64,000 nucleotides of DNA from Galeopsis tetrahit (taxonomy: Eukaryota; Streptophyta; Magnoliopsida; Lamiales; Lamiaceae): assembly GCA_963675135.1 (NCBI GenBank), contig OY776120.1:26750001-26814000 (forward strand). Reading direction: 5' to 3'. Positions 23,701-33,995 of this stretch are shown here, piece after piece. The translations under genes were made by a program, and so were the position numbers. The notes under the pieces were generated by a model. That model had not been told where the DNA came from, ran no database searches, and worked only from the letters and a program-made list of their open reading frames with translations. Numbering within the stretch: position 1 is the first letter of the stretch; each line of letters begins with the position of its first letter.

Positions 23701-26585
23701 ACTCAAGCTTCTCTTCCTGTTGATCCTTTTGGAACCAATGCATTAGTCCAACCACCACCTCTATCACAGTCTACTTCTGTGGGGCCCGGTGGTGGGGTTA
23801 CTGCCCGGCCAATACCAGAGGACTTTTTCCAGAATACAATTTCGTCCATTCAGGTTGCGAAATCACTCCCTCCTGCTGGGACATTTCTTTCAAGATTGGA
23901 TCAAAATTCTCAAGGTATTGAAAACAATAAGGTTCCAGGTAACCAGGGCAGTGCACCTGCAGTTGGGTTTGGTCTACGTGAGGGTGGGGTACCCCCTCAA
24001 GCTACTCAACAACCTGTTCAATACGAGCCTGTTGGGCTTCCGGATGGAGGTATCCCACCCCAGTATGCTCCTCAACCTGGGGCCCAGTCTCAACAGCAAA
24101 TCCAGATGGCACAGGCTCTCATCTCTAGTCAGCCCCTTGATCTCAGTTCACTTGAAACTCCAGGCTCAGAAACCTCAGGGAAACCTACTGCACGTTCCAA
24201 TTCTCCTCCTAAAGCTGTACGTCCTGGGCAGGTAGTTACTTATTTCGCCCATCTTCTGCATCAATTGTCTAGCAGAATCAACTTATAATGCCACTGTTCT
24301 ATGTCTAATTGATTGCGCCTGGCTTGTGCTTGCATGCTTGATGCTCCGTAGAAAATTAGTTGAACACATTCAAAGAAATGTGATGCTGACCATGCTTTTC
24401 TTTTCCTTTTCTCTGTGTTTGCGTTTGGTTGTTTGTTGCTAAGGTTGGGTAAATCCAGTTCCAATACATCTCTGAATTCTGATGCTTGTTGAGAATATCT
24501 AAGCTAAAGATGAACTCCATTAATGTAATATTTAGTTCTTCATTCCTTTGTATATCCCACTCACGTGGCCATATGATAGTTGAACTACGGTCTCATACAT
24601 GAGACGGATCCCATTTACCATATTACATGTATCATGGGTTTAGGAGCTCCAACTCAATTATGTTTTAAAGGTATGTATGAGCCAAATACTAGAGTGGAGC
24701 TCCGTCTCATGTATGAGACCATCTCACACAAGACTCCCTCGTATAAAATATACTATAGGAATACATATGAGTTGTACACATTCTTAGCTGGACTTGTATT
24801 CCAAGTAGGATGATGTTTTGTAAACTTGTTTAAGGACTCAAACTTTTTTTTTTTTGAGGGGTGTAGGGTGGGGGTGGGGTGGAGTTGTGGGAGTGGGGTG
24901 TTGAAGTAAAGAAACTGGTGGTAACTTGTTAACTTAATGCTTCTCGTTTCCTTTTGTTCAAGGTTCCCCGCGGTGCTGGAGCTGCTATTTGTTTCAAGAC
25001 TGGTCTTGCTCACTTGGAGCAAAACCAACTTTCAGACGCATTATCCTGTTTTGATGAGGCTTTCTTAGCTTTAGCCAAGGATCAATCCCGAGGAGCTGAC
25101 ATCAAGGCTCAAGCTACTATTTGTGCCCAATACAAGATTGCAGTTACCCTTCTTCAGGTAAAATGACATTCTTTTGCTACCAGATTCCTTCTGGAACCTG
25201 CAAGTGATGCTTCTTGAAACTTTTTAATACAATCCCAATGGTTGGATCAAACTTCAGATTAAGACTGATTTATTGGTCCTATGACTCCTTCACACTCTCA
25301 AGCAACATGCTATGAAGGCCTATTGTAATAACATCAGGATTAGCTTTCTATAGAGTAAAAAGTTTTAGGTCACAACAAATGAAGTAGTTATATTCCTATT
25401 GAGTAAAACGTAAGAGTAATATGAAGTGCTGGTAATATTAAAGGAGACTCTCTAAGCAGAGTGATCCTTTTACAAATAAAACCTCAAAGAATAAACAGAA
25501 AAGCATTTCATTGGTAGCTGTTGTGGGTAAACATTCAAGAACATTCCTTTAGATGCCAAACTTAGCCTATATTTGCTTATCTATATCCTAAAACTTTTCA
25601 CCACCTTTTCATCATTCCTCTGGTCTTCATTTGTTTTGCCCGTTGCTCATCAGAAAAAGTTTTTACCTAGATTTTGGAGAGGCTATATTTTTTTGGTAAA
25701 TGATGGTAGCCCTTTGGTTCATAAGTTAATCATTAGTAGTTTTGCTTCATCCTATAAATGCTAATGGGTTGTTTTGGTTGCTTAATTTCTTTGATTGCAT
25801 TGTTTAGGCAGCAATGTAATCCATCTCTATTATCATGTAATCAATTCCATTATAGTGTCTCTTTGTTGGATATGAAATTGGACAAAGAAACAATCTTTTG
25901 CTTATTGGTTTTCAAAACCTGAAGTAGAACCAGATTTAGATTTGCAAATCCTAAAATAGGTTTTTAAAACCCAAAACAAACATTGTGTAATTAAATTCTT
26001 CAAAGCTCCTGATCTAGATTGCTGCATTCCCTGCCATATAGTAGTAGCTTCTAACACTAATCATATGAATAGTGCATGATAAGTGAATTCTTTACCTCAA
26101 ATTTTACTGTACAGGAAATAAACCGTTTGCAAAAGGTCCACGGCCCCAGTGCACTCAGCGCAAAAGATGAGATGGCCCGATTATCACGCCACTTGGGTTC
26201 ATTACCTCTTCTGGCTAAGCACAGGATAAATTGCATTAGAACAGCCATCAAAAGAAACATGGATGTCCAGAATTTTGGCTATTCAAAACAGATGCTCGAA
26301 TTACTCTTGTCTAAAGCACCTCCTGGGAAGCAGGACGAGTTGAGAAGTCTCGTTGATATGTGTGTTCAGAGGGGGACATCCAACAAGTCGATCGACCCTC
26401 TTGAAGATCCGTCCCAGTTCTGTGGTGCGACGCTCAGCCGTCTATCTACAATCGGGTATGATGTGTGTGATCTGTGTGGTGCTAAATTTTCAGCTTTGTC
26501 TACACCTGGTTGCATTATCTGTGGTATGGGAAGCATTAAAAGATCTGATGCAATTGCTGCTCCTGTTCCTTCACCTTTTGGCTGA
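11723..26585 (+). CDS. TWD40-1: TWD40-1, TPLATE complex subunit (24 exons, 1621 aa)
   Basis: Exons: 11723-11855, 11939-12048, 13456-13621, 14432-14532, 14677-14749, 14878-15013, 15542-15702, 16713-16837, 17208-17307, 17786-17882, 18201-18252, 18555-18656, 18726-18872, 18960-19128, 19212-19442, 19523-19677, 20467-20595, 20847-20964, 21084-21279, 21444-21555, 21631-21785, 22800-24231, 24963-25157, 26115-26585. They sum to 4866 nt and join without a stop. The start MEWATVHHLDLRH and the length match Arabidopsis TWD40-1 (AT3G50590), as I recall it. Family knowledge: this is a subunit of the eight-part TPLATE adaptor, which works in clathrin-mediated endocytosis at the plasma membrane. Visible parts: N-terminal WD40-type repeats (about 1-330), a second beta-rich stretch, a helical region (about 850-1000), a disordered Pro/Gln-rich linker with an acidic GDGSSSDEE patch near 1147, then a helical C-terminus with paired CxxC motifs at 1583/1586 and 1598/1601. 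Introns are GT-AG except the AT-AC intron at 20596-20846. Exon limits come from splice motifs and frame only. Confidence 0.93.
12946..13198 (+). mobile_element. tRNA-derived SINE in TWD40-1 intron 2
   Basis: The body spans 12964-13180. It has a degenerate A box (TGGTGGTATAGG), a B box GGTTCGAAATCC at 13030-13041, a GC-rich 3' domain (CCCCCGGATTAGTCGG) and an A9 tail. It is flanked by a perfect 18-bp target duplication, ATAGTAATGCAATTATGA, at 12946-12963 and 13181-13198. The intact duplication implies a recent insertion, in the sense orientation of the host gene. Confidence 0.93.
16902..17182. mobile_element. Stowaway MITE in TWD40-1 intron 8
   Basis: 281 bp with terminal repeats CTCCCTCCGTCCAAACTTAA and its complement ending GGACGGAGAGAG, flanked by TA on both sides. 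CTCCCTCCGTCC and a TA target are diagnostic of Stowaway (Tc1/mariner). It ends about 25 bp before the acceptor of exon 9. Confidence 0.93.
20619..20644. repeat. CT microsatellite, 5' of palindrome
   Basis: An uninterrupted CT-dinucleotide run inside the AT-AC intron; a second run follows the palindrome at about 20779-20800 in the same orientation. Confidence 0.85.
20645..20778. repeat. 134-bp near-perfect palindrome in intron 17
   Basis: The arms meet at 20711/20712 without a spacer. I paired all positions and found one mismatch (20652 against 20771) in 67 pairs. The centre is (TA)n flanked by (GT)n/(AC)n; the outer arms are unique sequence such as ACACGTATATATTTACACAT. Confidence 0.93.
24589..24720. 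mobile_element. Short inverted-repeat element in TWD40-1 intron 22
   Basis: Perfect 20-bp terminal inverted repeats GGTCTCATACATGAGACGGA (24589-24608) and the complement at 24701-24720 enclose 92 bp without an ORF. The arms are themselves partly palindromic (GTCTCATACATGAGAC). No clear target duplication seen, so family is unassigned. Confidence 0.65.
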
Positions 26586-27605
26586 CAAACAATTTACTCC
26601 CCAAAAAAGCTGAGTTTTCACGAATTACCTCATGTTTATTATTATTAATTGTCAGTAGTAGTATTTTCTCTTTTGTAAATTTGTCACCCTTGCTCCCTTG
26701 TGTGCGATTTTTGTGTGGTTAAAAATTCTCTTTAGTTTTAGGATTGAGTTCGAATATTAAGGTGAGTAGCTGAAAATTATTGTTTTCAAAGGTATTACAT
26801 GATTGCTCAATGAATTGTGTGTATGTGTTGATAGATTTGTGTTGTTTTTGATGTAATGAGTATAGGTAGTTTCATGAAATATTTTCTCCCTTCTCTTTCT
26901 TTGCTTATTTTGTTTTGCTCCTATTCTTGTTATGAAGAAACAGCTGCTACTATTTCTGGAAAATGTTGTAAATGTTCTTACCCTAGAAATATTCAATTTT
27001 TATGTAAAAGGTCCCACTTTTTTGCTTTTTTTCGGGCTTCTTCTCATTCTTCTTATCAATTTTAGCTCATATTTCACTGTAGCGGATTTACTTTCAACTT
27101 GTAAACTACCTTTTTTCGTTCAATATTTAACAACTGTGCTGTAATCAAATAAATACTCATGAATATAATTAAATTAGTTTGCAAAATACCTTGGTAAAAA
27201 AATGAAAAATATCGGCTGAAATTACAATTCTTGTGTTATGTACATTATAGCAATCGATGGTCCACGTAGGATGCTTCTCGCTTGAATTTGAATTGATGAT
27301 ATTTTTAAATACAACTAGAAAGTGTGCAAGTATATAGTTTAGTTAAAAAAAATATGTGTAATAAAAGTGAAAAACATGGACTGAAATTGATAATTTATCC
27401 TCGAAGGACTGAAAGTCGTTCATTAATTTGATGTCACGTTTATTTGGGATTTCAAATTGAAGTTTAGAAATCCCAAACTTCCATTTTCCATCTCCATTGT
27501 GGTTGTCATTTAGGTCGTTTTCTTTTTCGGCCTGTAAGATCCAAATTTGAAATTTAATTTTGTACATCCCATCAATTTTTTAGATTTGTAGTGGACAATT
27601 ATACT
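26586..27605 (+). other. 3' UTR and flank of TWD40-1
   Basis: T-rich sequence after the stop codon. An AATAAA-type hexamer appears near 27146, but nearer degenerate signals may be the real poly(A) site. No gene seen. Confidence 0.4.
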
Positions 27606-27616
27606 TCAAACCATTT

Positions 27617-28346
27617 TTTTTTTTTTTATGGAGGGTTTACTAGATCATAAAATAGAGTTACAAGTTACGAGTCTAAGATCTTGATCTTCAAACCAAACGG
27701 ATATTGCCGTCCACTCCAATCGCAGGAAGAGGAAAGACGAGTTTTCCTTTGCCTTAACAGGTGTCCAGGTCTCCAATCTTTAAATGAGACAACTCCACAC
27801 TAAGGTTTTCTCATATAAAAAATAGGAAACATAATAAACAGACAAAGTTCCACGAGTACCCGATCCAAAAGTACCAGAGCACCAGGGCTCTCAAGTCTAT
27901 CTAATGGAGCCCAATCATAAAAAAAGAAGTCTCACAACCACAACAAAGCTCCATAATGAGAACAAGACGCGCACAAGGCGTAACAGAGACAACCAATAGT
28001 AACTAAAATAAGAACTAAACAAACACCACGAACGGTCACCGTGGCTCCGTTATCCCTAACAAGAATTGAAAATAAACTACACCAGATCTATAGATCTACA
28101 ACTCAAATCTGCAGATCTACAACTCAAATTTAGCGAAAACTAAAATAACAGAAGAGATCGAAGAGAAGCGAAAAACCAACAGATTTGAGGCGAAAGGACA
28201 ACAAAGATAGAGCAAAGGAGATAAAAACGATGACGACATTGTGAACAACAGATCTGCGACGAATCGACGGCGGAGGCCGATGAAAAAAGAGAGAAGCAAC
28301 TCTTTAGAGAGAAACTCTCACTTCTCTCTAAAACTGGTCGTTCCCA
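27617..28346 (-). mobile_element. Non-LTR retroposon with poly(A) tail, copy A
   Basis: 730 bp read on the minus strand, ending in a poly(A) tail (T-run at 27617-27627 on plus). It is flanked by an 11-bp duplication TCAAACCATTT at 27606-27616 and 28347-28357. It shares a GATCTTCAAACC...CTCCAATCG segment and a CACACTAAGG segment with the element at 28967. No RT or RNase H is visible, so it is non-autonomous. Confidence 0.8.
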
Positions 28347-28528
28347 TCAAACCATTTAGTTAATAAAGTTGAAAGTAAAAAAAAGTAGTTGTCCTACAAC
28401 ACGCATACTCTCATGGATTACCATATTTGACCAAATAGAAGCATTACCTCATAACTTATAAAAATAAGGTAATTATTTCTTGTTTGGGATAAAAATAAAC
28501 ATACATTAATTACTATTTTTACATAATA

Positions 28529-28810
28529 CTTCCTCCGTTTAATTTTATTATTTCCACTTCTTCGAACATAAATTTTAATGAATATTGATTAGTTTATATA
28601 TAAAATAAATAAATTGGGAGTATGATGAGATGTTATGAGGTCCATTTATAGATAAAATAATTATTTATGAATAAAGTCAATGTCAATTTGAGTAAATAAG
28701 TGATGATTAAAAGGTGAAGATAAAATAGTGTGACTAGTATAAGGAATGAAAATAATAAAATTGGACAACCCGTAAAAAAAAGTGAGAATTATAAAATTGA
28801 ACGGAGAAAG
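28529..28810. mobile_element. Stowaway MITE
   Basis: 282 bp with termini CTTCCTCCGTTTAATTTTAT and ATAAAATTGAACGGAGAAAG, flanked by TA on both sides. Same class as the intron-8 element but a different subfamily. Confidence 0.88.
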
Positions 28811-28966
28811 TAATTTTTTTCAACCATTTTTTAAACCAGATGCTCCACTAGGCCCCTCCTATTTTTTATTATTTTTGTGGAAAATCACGAACACTTTGCT
28901 TTTGGGATGGTTTCTTTTGTGGAAGACCACGAACACGTTACTTTTAAGGTGATTTCTTAACACATT

Positions 28967-29722
28967 TTTTTTTACAGGTTACAAAAATCGGAAATATGAA
29001 AAATCACATCTAGCTCTAGATCTTCAAACCGAGACAAATCCAAACGACGTCATTGTCACCTCCAATCGTGAGGAAGTAGAGAAACGAGTGAAGAACTTTG
29101 TCCGCAAAAGAAGCATAGATCTCCATTTCTTGAACCGAGACACCCCACACTAAGGTATCAACAAATCAAGAAAGCTAAAGATAGAAAAATAAAGACAAAG
29201 GATCACCGAGCGCCATATTCTTCTCACAAATCCAAATCCCAAAAACATCCACGGGTCTTTGAGAGAAAACAGGTCTAAAAAAAAGATTTTTTTTTTAAGG
29301 GGTCTCAAAAGAGAAGAGAAGGGGTCTAAGAAAGATTGGCAAAAACACCAACAGGAAACAAATAAAACTACATCAAGAAAAAACAAGAAGAAAAAACTAA
29401 ATATTGGATAATAAATACAGAAAAAGATAAATGGGATCAACAGAAGACTCACCCGATCGGCCACCGTAGCGCCGTCAGGGAGATATATCCATTGATCCCA
29501 ACTAAATTTCTAAAAGAAACCCTAACCCTTGAGAGAAGAATTAAACAAGGCGACGGTGCGGTAGGACGACTGACGGTGTTGCAGCTGGCGGTGTTAAGGC
29601 GGCGCGATGATCGGTGCTGATACTCCTCTTTTTTAATTCAGGCGGTGGATTAGGCGGTTGTGGTGGGTTTTGTAGAGAGAAGGTGGAGAGTTCTCCTAGA
29701 GAGAGAATAACGTAATGGACAC
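28967..29722 (-). mobile_element. Non-LTR retroposon with poly(A) tail, copy B
   Basis: 756 bp on the minus strand with a T-run (plus) at its left end. It is flanked by a 16-bp duplication GATTTCTTAACACATT at 28951-28966 and 29723-29738. Diverged relative of 27617-28346; both contain CCGAT/CACCGTAGC-type segments and end in pyrimidine-rich 5' regions. Confidence 0.8.
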
Positions 29723-29771
29723 GATTTCTTAACACATTGAATGAGAGAGAAAGAGATGGGAAAAACCCTAA

Positions 29772-30103
29772 GGTTGTGTTTGGATGGAGGGATTTGATCT
29801 ATGGATTTCAAATTCATCATTCAAATCTCCTCCACTTGTTTGGATTAAAAAGTAAATGAATGGATTTCAAATACTTAGTATATTTTTTTAGTTAAAATTA
29901 AGAGGATTTGAAATTCTCACTAAAACCATGTCATTTGAAATCCCCAAGTCGTTTTGCCCGGTTTGCTCTGATACCATGAAATAATTCTGTCTCATTTAAA
30001 AGTCCGAACTTGTAGAGAGAGGAGAATTAATTCTTGTATCTATTTTTAAATCATTTCACTTGAAATACATTCTCAAATCAAATCCCTCATTCCAAACACA
30101 ACC
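29772..30103. mobile_element. Harbinger/Tourist-like MITE
   Basis: 332 bp with terminal repeats GGTTGTGTTTGGATGGAGGG and its near-complement (one 1-2 base difference), flanked by TAA at 29769-29771 and 30104-30106. The 3-bp TAA target and GG(T)TGTGTTTGG start fit PIF/Harbinger. Confidence 0.85.
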
Positions 30104-30266
30104 TAAGCATTTTCAGTTTCAGAGTTTTATCTTTTTGAGAAAGAAACTAAACAGTGGGAAACCCTGCAACTCAAACCTTTGTTAAAATAAATTCTGGGAC
30201 GGGTTGTAGCCTAAGCATTTTCAGTTTCTGAGTTATATATAGTTCTGGGACCGGTTGTAGCCTTTA

Positions 30267-30440
30267 GGTTGTGTTTGGATGGAGGGATTTAGATATGGAT
30301 TTTAAATTCATAAACTAAATCCACTCCACTTATTTGGATTAAAAAGTAAATGAATGAATTTTAAATACTCTAATGATATAGAGCCCACTAAAATAAATGA
30401 ATGAATTTCAAATACTCATAAATAATGATATAGAGCCCAC
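30267..30440. mobile_element. Truncated second copy of the 29772 MITE
   Basis: Starts GGTTGTGTTTGGATGGAGGG after TTA and matches the left half of the 29772 element. No right terminal repeat was found; sequence after about 30440 is unrelated. Confidence 0.7.
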
Positions 30441-31440
30441 GAGTGCCCACGAGTGGGCACTATTTTTTTTTGCCTACCGTCCTACGTGACATGCCACGTC
30501 AATAAATTTTTATTTATATTTAATTTGAATTTTATCTCATATCAATATTTTATTTTATCCATATCAAAATTATAATTATAACTAATATCATTAATATTTT
30601 CTCAAAATTTTCCATGGTCATTAATCTTTCTTCAAATATTTCCATAGGCCATAAATTTTTTTCTCAAAATCTTTTCTCCACAAAATAAAAATTATAGTGC
30701 AGAAAATATAAAAACTCAGCAAACATTCAAAAGAAACATAAATAGTAAAAAAAAAACTAACCATCCCGAAACATAAGATATAAATGGATGGTAATGTAAT
30801 ATGCTCCGTAAAAGTTGATACTTGTTCATCCGTTCACTTGCGTACTGTTATCACAAAATTATGGCTAGTATGGTTCTTCTACTTGTGATCTATTACAAAT
30901 TATGAAATAAAGAAAAGTTAAAAAAATATCTTACTTATAGATCGGGACACGTTCGCTTATCATCGCTTCGCTGTAAACACGACATGTTCTACTGCTTTGT
31001 GTCATTGCTACCTCCTTTGATGATTTAAGTCGTTTGCCACACCCTTTAGTACGAACAAGATGTGTGTCTTGAACATTCAATCAAAAAGTTGATGATTTAA
31101 GTCGTTTTTCACATCCTTTCCTTTAGTACGAACAAGATGTGGGTCTTAAACATTCAATGAAAAAGTAGGTGCGAGCCTTTGTTAAAAAATATGCATCAAC
31201 TAAATGTATTGCAACTTGGGCCAATGACCTATGTCTTGAAATGAAAGATTGATCTTCCACAGAAGTTGGTGTTAACTGGGAGAATAGGTATGTGATCACC
31301 GATTCACCGTTAATGAGGTGATAGGAACAATCCATTATATTTAAGTATTTACAATAAGATAATTAAGGTAAATACAACAACCCTAATCAAAGAGATATAC
31401 ACAAAAGATATGAACTAAATTAAAATATATTATTCCTATA
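30441..31440. other. Unassigned AT-rich intergenic sequence
   Basis: No gene or complete element recognised. A 35-bp passage around AACAAGATGTG...TTGAACATTCAATCAAAAAG at 31050-31090 recurs at 31129-31165 with changes. Confidence 0.4.
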
Positions 31441-31443
31441 TTA

Positions 31444-32134
31444 TTATTCCCTATTACCCTTCGTCAAGCAATGATGTGGATGAAATCGAACACAGAGCTT
31501 GGAACGTAACAACTCGAAACTAGGGCGAGGAAGACTCTTGGTGAAGATATCGGCGAGCTGAAGAGTAGATGGGACGAACTTGGTGATGAGGCAACCAGAT
31601 GAGACCAATTCGTGAATAAAATGACAATCAATGTCGATGTGTTTTGCTCGCTTATGAGCAACAGGGTTTTGACTCCAAAATAAGGCACTCTTGTTATCGC
31701 AAAGCAGGGTTGGAGCCGAGAAAGGAAGCTGACCAAGCTCCCGAAGAAGTTGAGTAACCCAAATCATTTCTTGAGTTGTGCTCGCGAGAGCCCTATACTC
31801 GGATTCACAACTCGAGCGAGCAATAGTGAGTTATTTCTTCGCACTCCAAGAGATTAAGTTTCCACCCAAGAAAATCGAGTAACCATAAGTGGAGCGACGA
31901 GTTTCACTGCAACGCGCCCAATCCCCATCTGAATAACCAACGAGCGAGTAGTCACTGATCCGACCAAAGGAGAGCCCATAGTTGATAGTGTCCTTAACAT
32001 ATCTGAGGATCCTTTTGACCGCGAGGAAGTGATCGGTGGTCGGCGAGTGTAGAAATTGACTAACATGATTCACAACATATGAAAGATCAGAACGGGTGAT
32101 CGTCAAATGTTGTAGAGCGCCGACGGCCCACTAT
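31444..32134 (-). pseudogene. Ty1-copia pol fragment (RT end and RNase H)
   Basis: Minus-strand frame runs from WAVGALQHLTITRSDL, the end of reverse transcriptase, through RILRYVKDT, YSDGDWA and SWSAKK to TAA at 31831-31833. It continues in frame with TIARSSCESEYRALA, LLCDNKSAL, KHIDIDCHFI and LADIFTKSLP, the classic copia RNase H end. Nothing upstream of late RT remains and no LTR is adjacent, so it is a truncated fragment with one nonsense change (CAA to TAA on family expectation). Confidence 0.9.
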
Positions 32135-32420
32135 TAACGGCGATCTTTTTTCGAAAAATGGGCCAATTTTGACTTTTATAGAGAGTGTCAGAGTAAGGGA
32201 AGGGGAGCCGGCCGTTTTCTCCATAAATTTAATAAAAATTTAATATTTTTTTATTATATTTTTAATTTGTTAAAAAATTAATTTAATTAAATATATAATA
32301 AAAAAATTATTAAATTAAATTTTTGGAGAAAACGTCGTTTTAAACGGTACCCCTTCCCGTTCTCTGCCAAACTCTACAAAAGTCAGATTGGGCACGCTCT
32401 TTGAAGAAAGAGCGTCGTTA
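32133..32420. mobile_element. Fold-back element with long imperfect inverted repeats
   Basis: Arms of about 90 bp: the left runs from ACTATTAACGGCGATC to GTTTTCTCCA, the right from TGGAGAAAACG to GAGCGTCGTTAGT. The loop is about 110 bp of almost pure A/T. It abuts the 5' break of the copia fragment. Long arms suggest a MULE-type MITE; I could not fix a 9-bp duplication. Confidence 0.65.
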
Positions 32421-32535
32421 GTAACGACACTCTTATTTATTTTATTAAATATCTTACAAACCTTAATATTATATTAAATTATATTTCAAATATTAATATT
32501 TTATTAAAAAGGCCAAAATTATTTCTTGTAAACAA

Positions 32536-32906
32536 CTATAAAGACTTCATATGGATTTAAACCAAGCATTGATCAGTTTTTAATATTGGCAAAAAGTCGC
32601 TGCATATACTCAATATTTTACGTCTTCTTGAGTGAATATTCAAACCCTTTTCATGCGAGAGTTGCATGATTTCGTTTTTCTTTCCCATTCTTCACATGTT
32701 GACCATACATATGTGACTTTTGATCGGGAACTGCTTCCTTCTTGGCCCAGTCCATCATCTCAGTATTGATTTCTTCATCGAAAATCAAAACATGGATAAT
32801 CTACTAGGGTGCTTTCTCTGGGGTGCTTTCTTAACACACTGAATGGGAAAGAAAGGGATGAGATAAACTCTAAGCATTTTCAGTTTCAGAGTTCTATATT
32901 TTTAAA
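32536..32906 (-). repeat. Local duplicate A of a gene-like fragment
   Basis: Matches 33296-33840 over most of its length, including ACTTCATATGGATTTAAAC, TTCTTGGCCCAGT and AACACA(C/T)TGAATGGG. Relative to copy B it lacks about 90 bp in the middle. Confidence 0.75.
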
Positions 32907-33295
32907 AAAGAACTTGAAATGTGGGGAAGCTTTTATGATATTTTAAATATTTCAAAAAATCATGAGAAAATTCCTAGATATAGTATTTGAATTGTAGAAC
33001 AACATATTAAAAAATATTAGTCATCTGATCCCTGTGCAAAGAGAATAAATTCGTAGAATATTGTAGGTCTGAAATTGTATGAAACTAAGAGCAAAAACTT
33101 TAATAAATCTTTTTGCCCACTTTCGAAGGGGATAAGATTCTACAGATATTCAGAGATGTTTCCCTAACTATGTTTTATAACATACCAAAATCATAGTGTT
33201 TTGTTTAGAGAATCACGAGATACACTTATTTGAGAATCCCTAACTCTATTTTATAACATACCCAAATCTTCCATTGTTTTGCATGTGCTACTGAT

Positions 33296-33840
33296 GACTT
33301 CATATGGATTTAAACTAAGCATTGATCAGTTTTTAATATTGGCAAAACGTCGTTGCATATACTCAATATTTTGCTAGTCGACTGCAGTATACATAGAAGC
33401 ATAACCTTAGATTGATGAGCAAATGTAATGACTTCCTTTTCGGCCTTTTCTGTCTTCTTGAGTGAAGATTCATACTCTTTCCATGAGAGAGTTGCATGAT
33501 TCTGTTTTTTTTTTTTTTTCCATTCTTCACATGTTGAACCATAAATCTGTGACTTTCGGTCGAAAACTACTTCTTTCTTGGCCCAGTTCATCATCTTAGT
33601 ATTGATTTCTTCTTGGGAAGTCAGAACATAAGTCAGTTCCTAGGGTGGTTTCTCTAGTGGAAGACGACGAACACGTTGCTTTTGGGATGGTTTCTTTTGT
33701 GGAAGACCACAAACACGTTGCTTCTGGAGTGGTTTCTTAACACATTGAATGGGAGAGAAAGTGAGGGGAGAAACCCAAAACATTTTCAATTTCAGAGTTT
33801 TATATTTTTTTAGAAAGAAACTGATTTGTGGGGAAAACCT
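33296..33840 (-). pseudogene. Local duplicate B of an unidentified gene fragment
   Basis: The minus strand at 33310-33594 encodes 94 residues starting MMNWAKKEVVFDRKSQ and rich in Lys/Glu, with TCEEWKK, WKEYESSLKKTEKAEKEV and a Leu-rich tail. It reads like an exon of a real protein but I cannot name the family. A T16 tract interrupts it. The downstream flank recurs beside the retroposons at 28951 and 29723, so a third partial copy exists. Confidence 0.5.
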
Positions 33841-33995
33841 TTGTTAAAATAAATTTTGAAACGGCTGTGCAGCCTAAGCATTTTCAGTTTCAGAATTATA
33901 TATAGTGTAGCTTTTAAGAAATGGGCGCGGCTAAAGGCACCCAAGGTCCCAAGGATACTATATTTTTTTTTTTTTGACGGGGAATCGAAAATTCA

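Noticed and set aside
23789..24235. Plus-strand 148-aa ORF in another frame
   Set aside because: It overlaps exon 22 out of frame; the Pro/Gln-rich linker composition keeps the alternative frame open.
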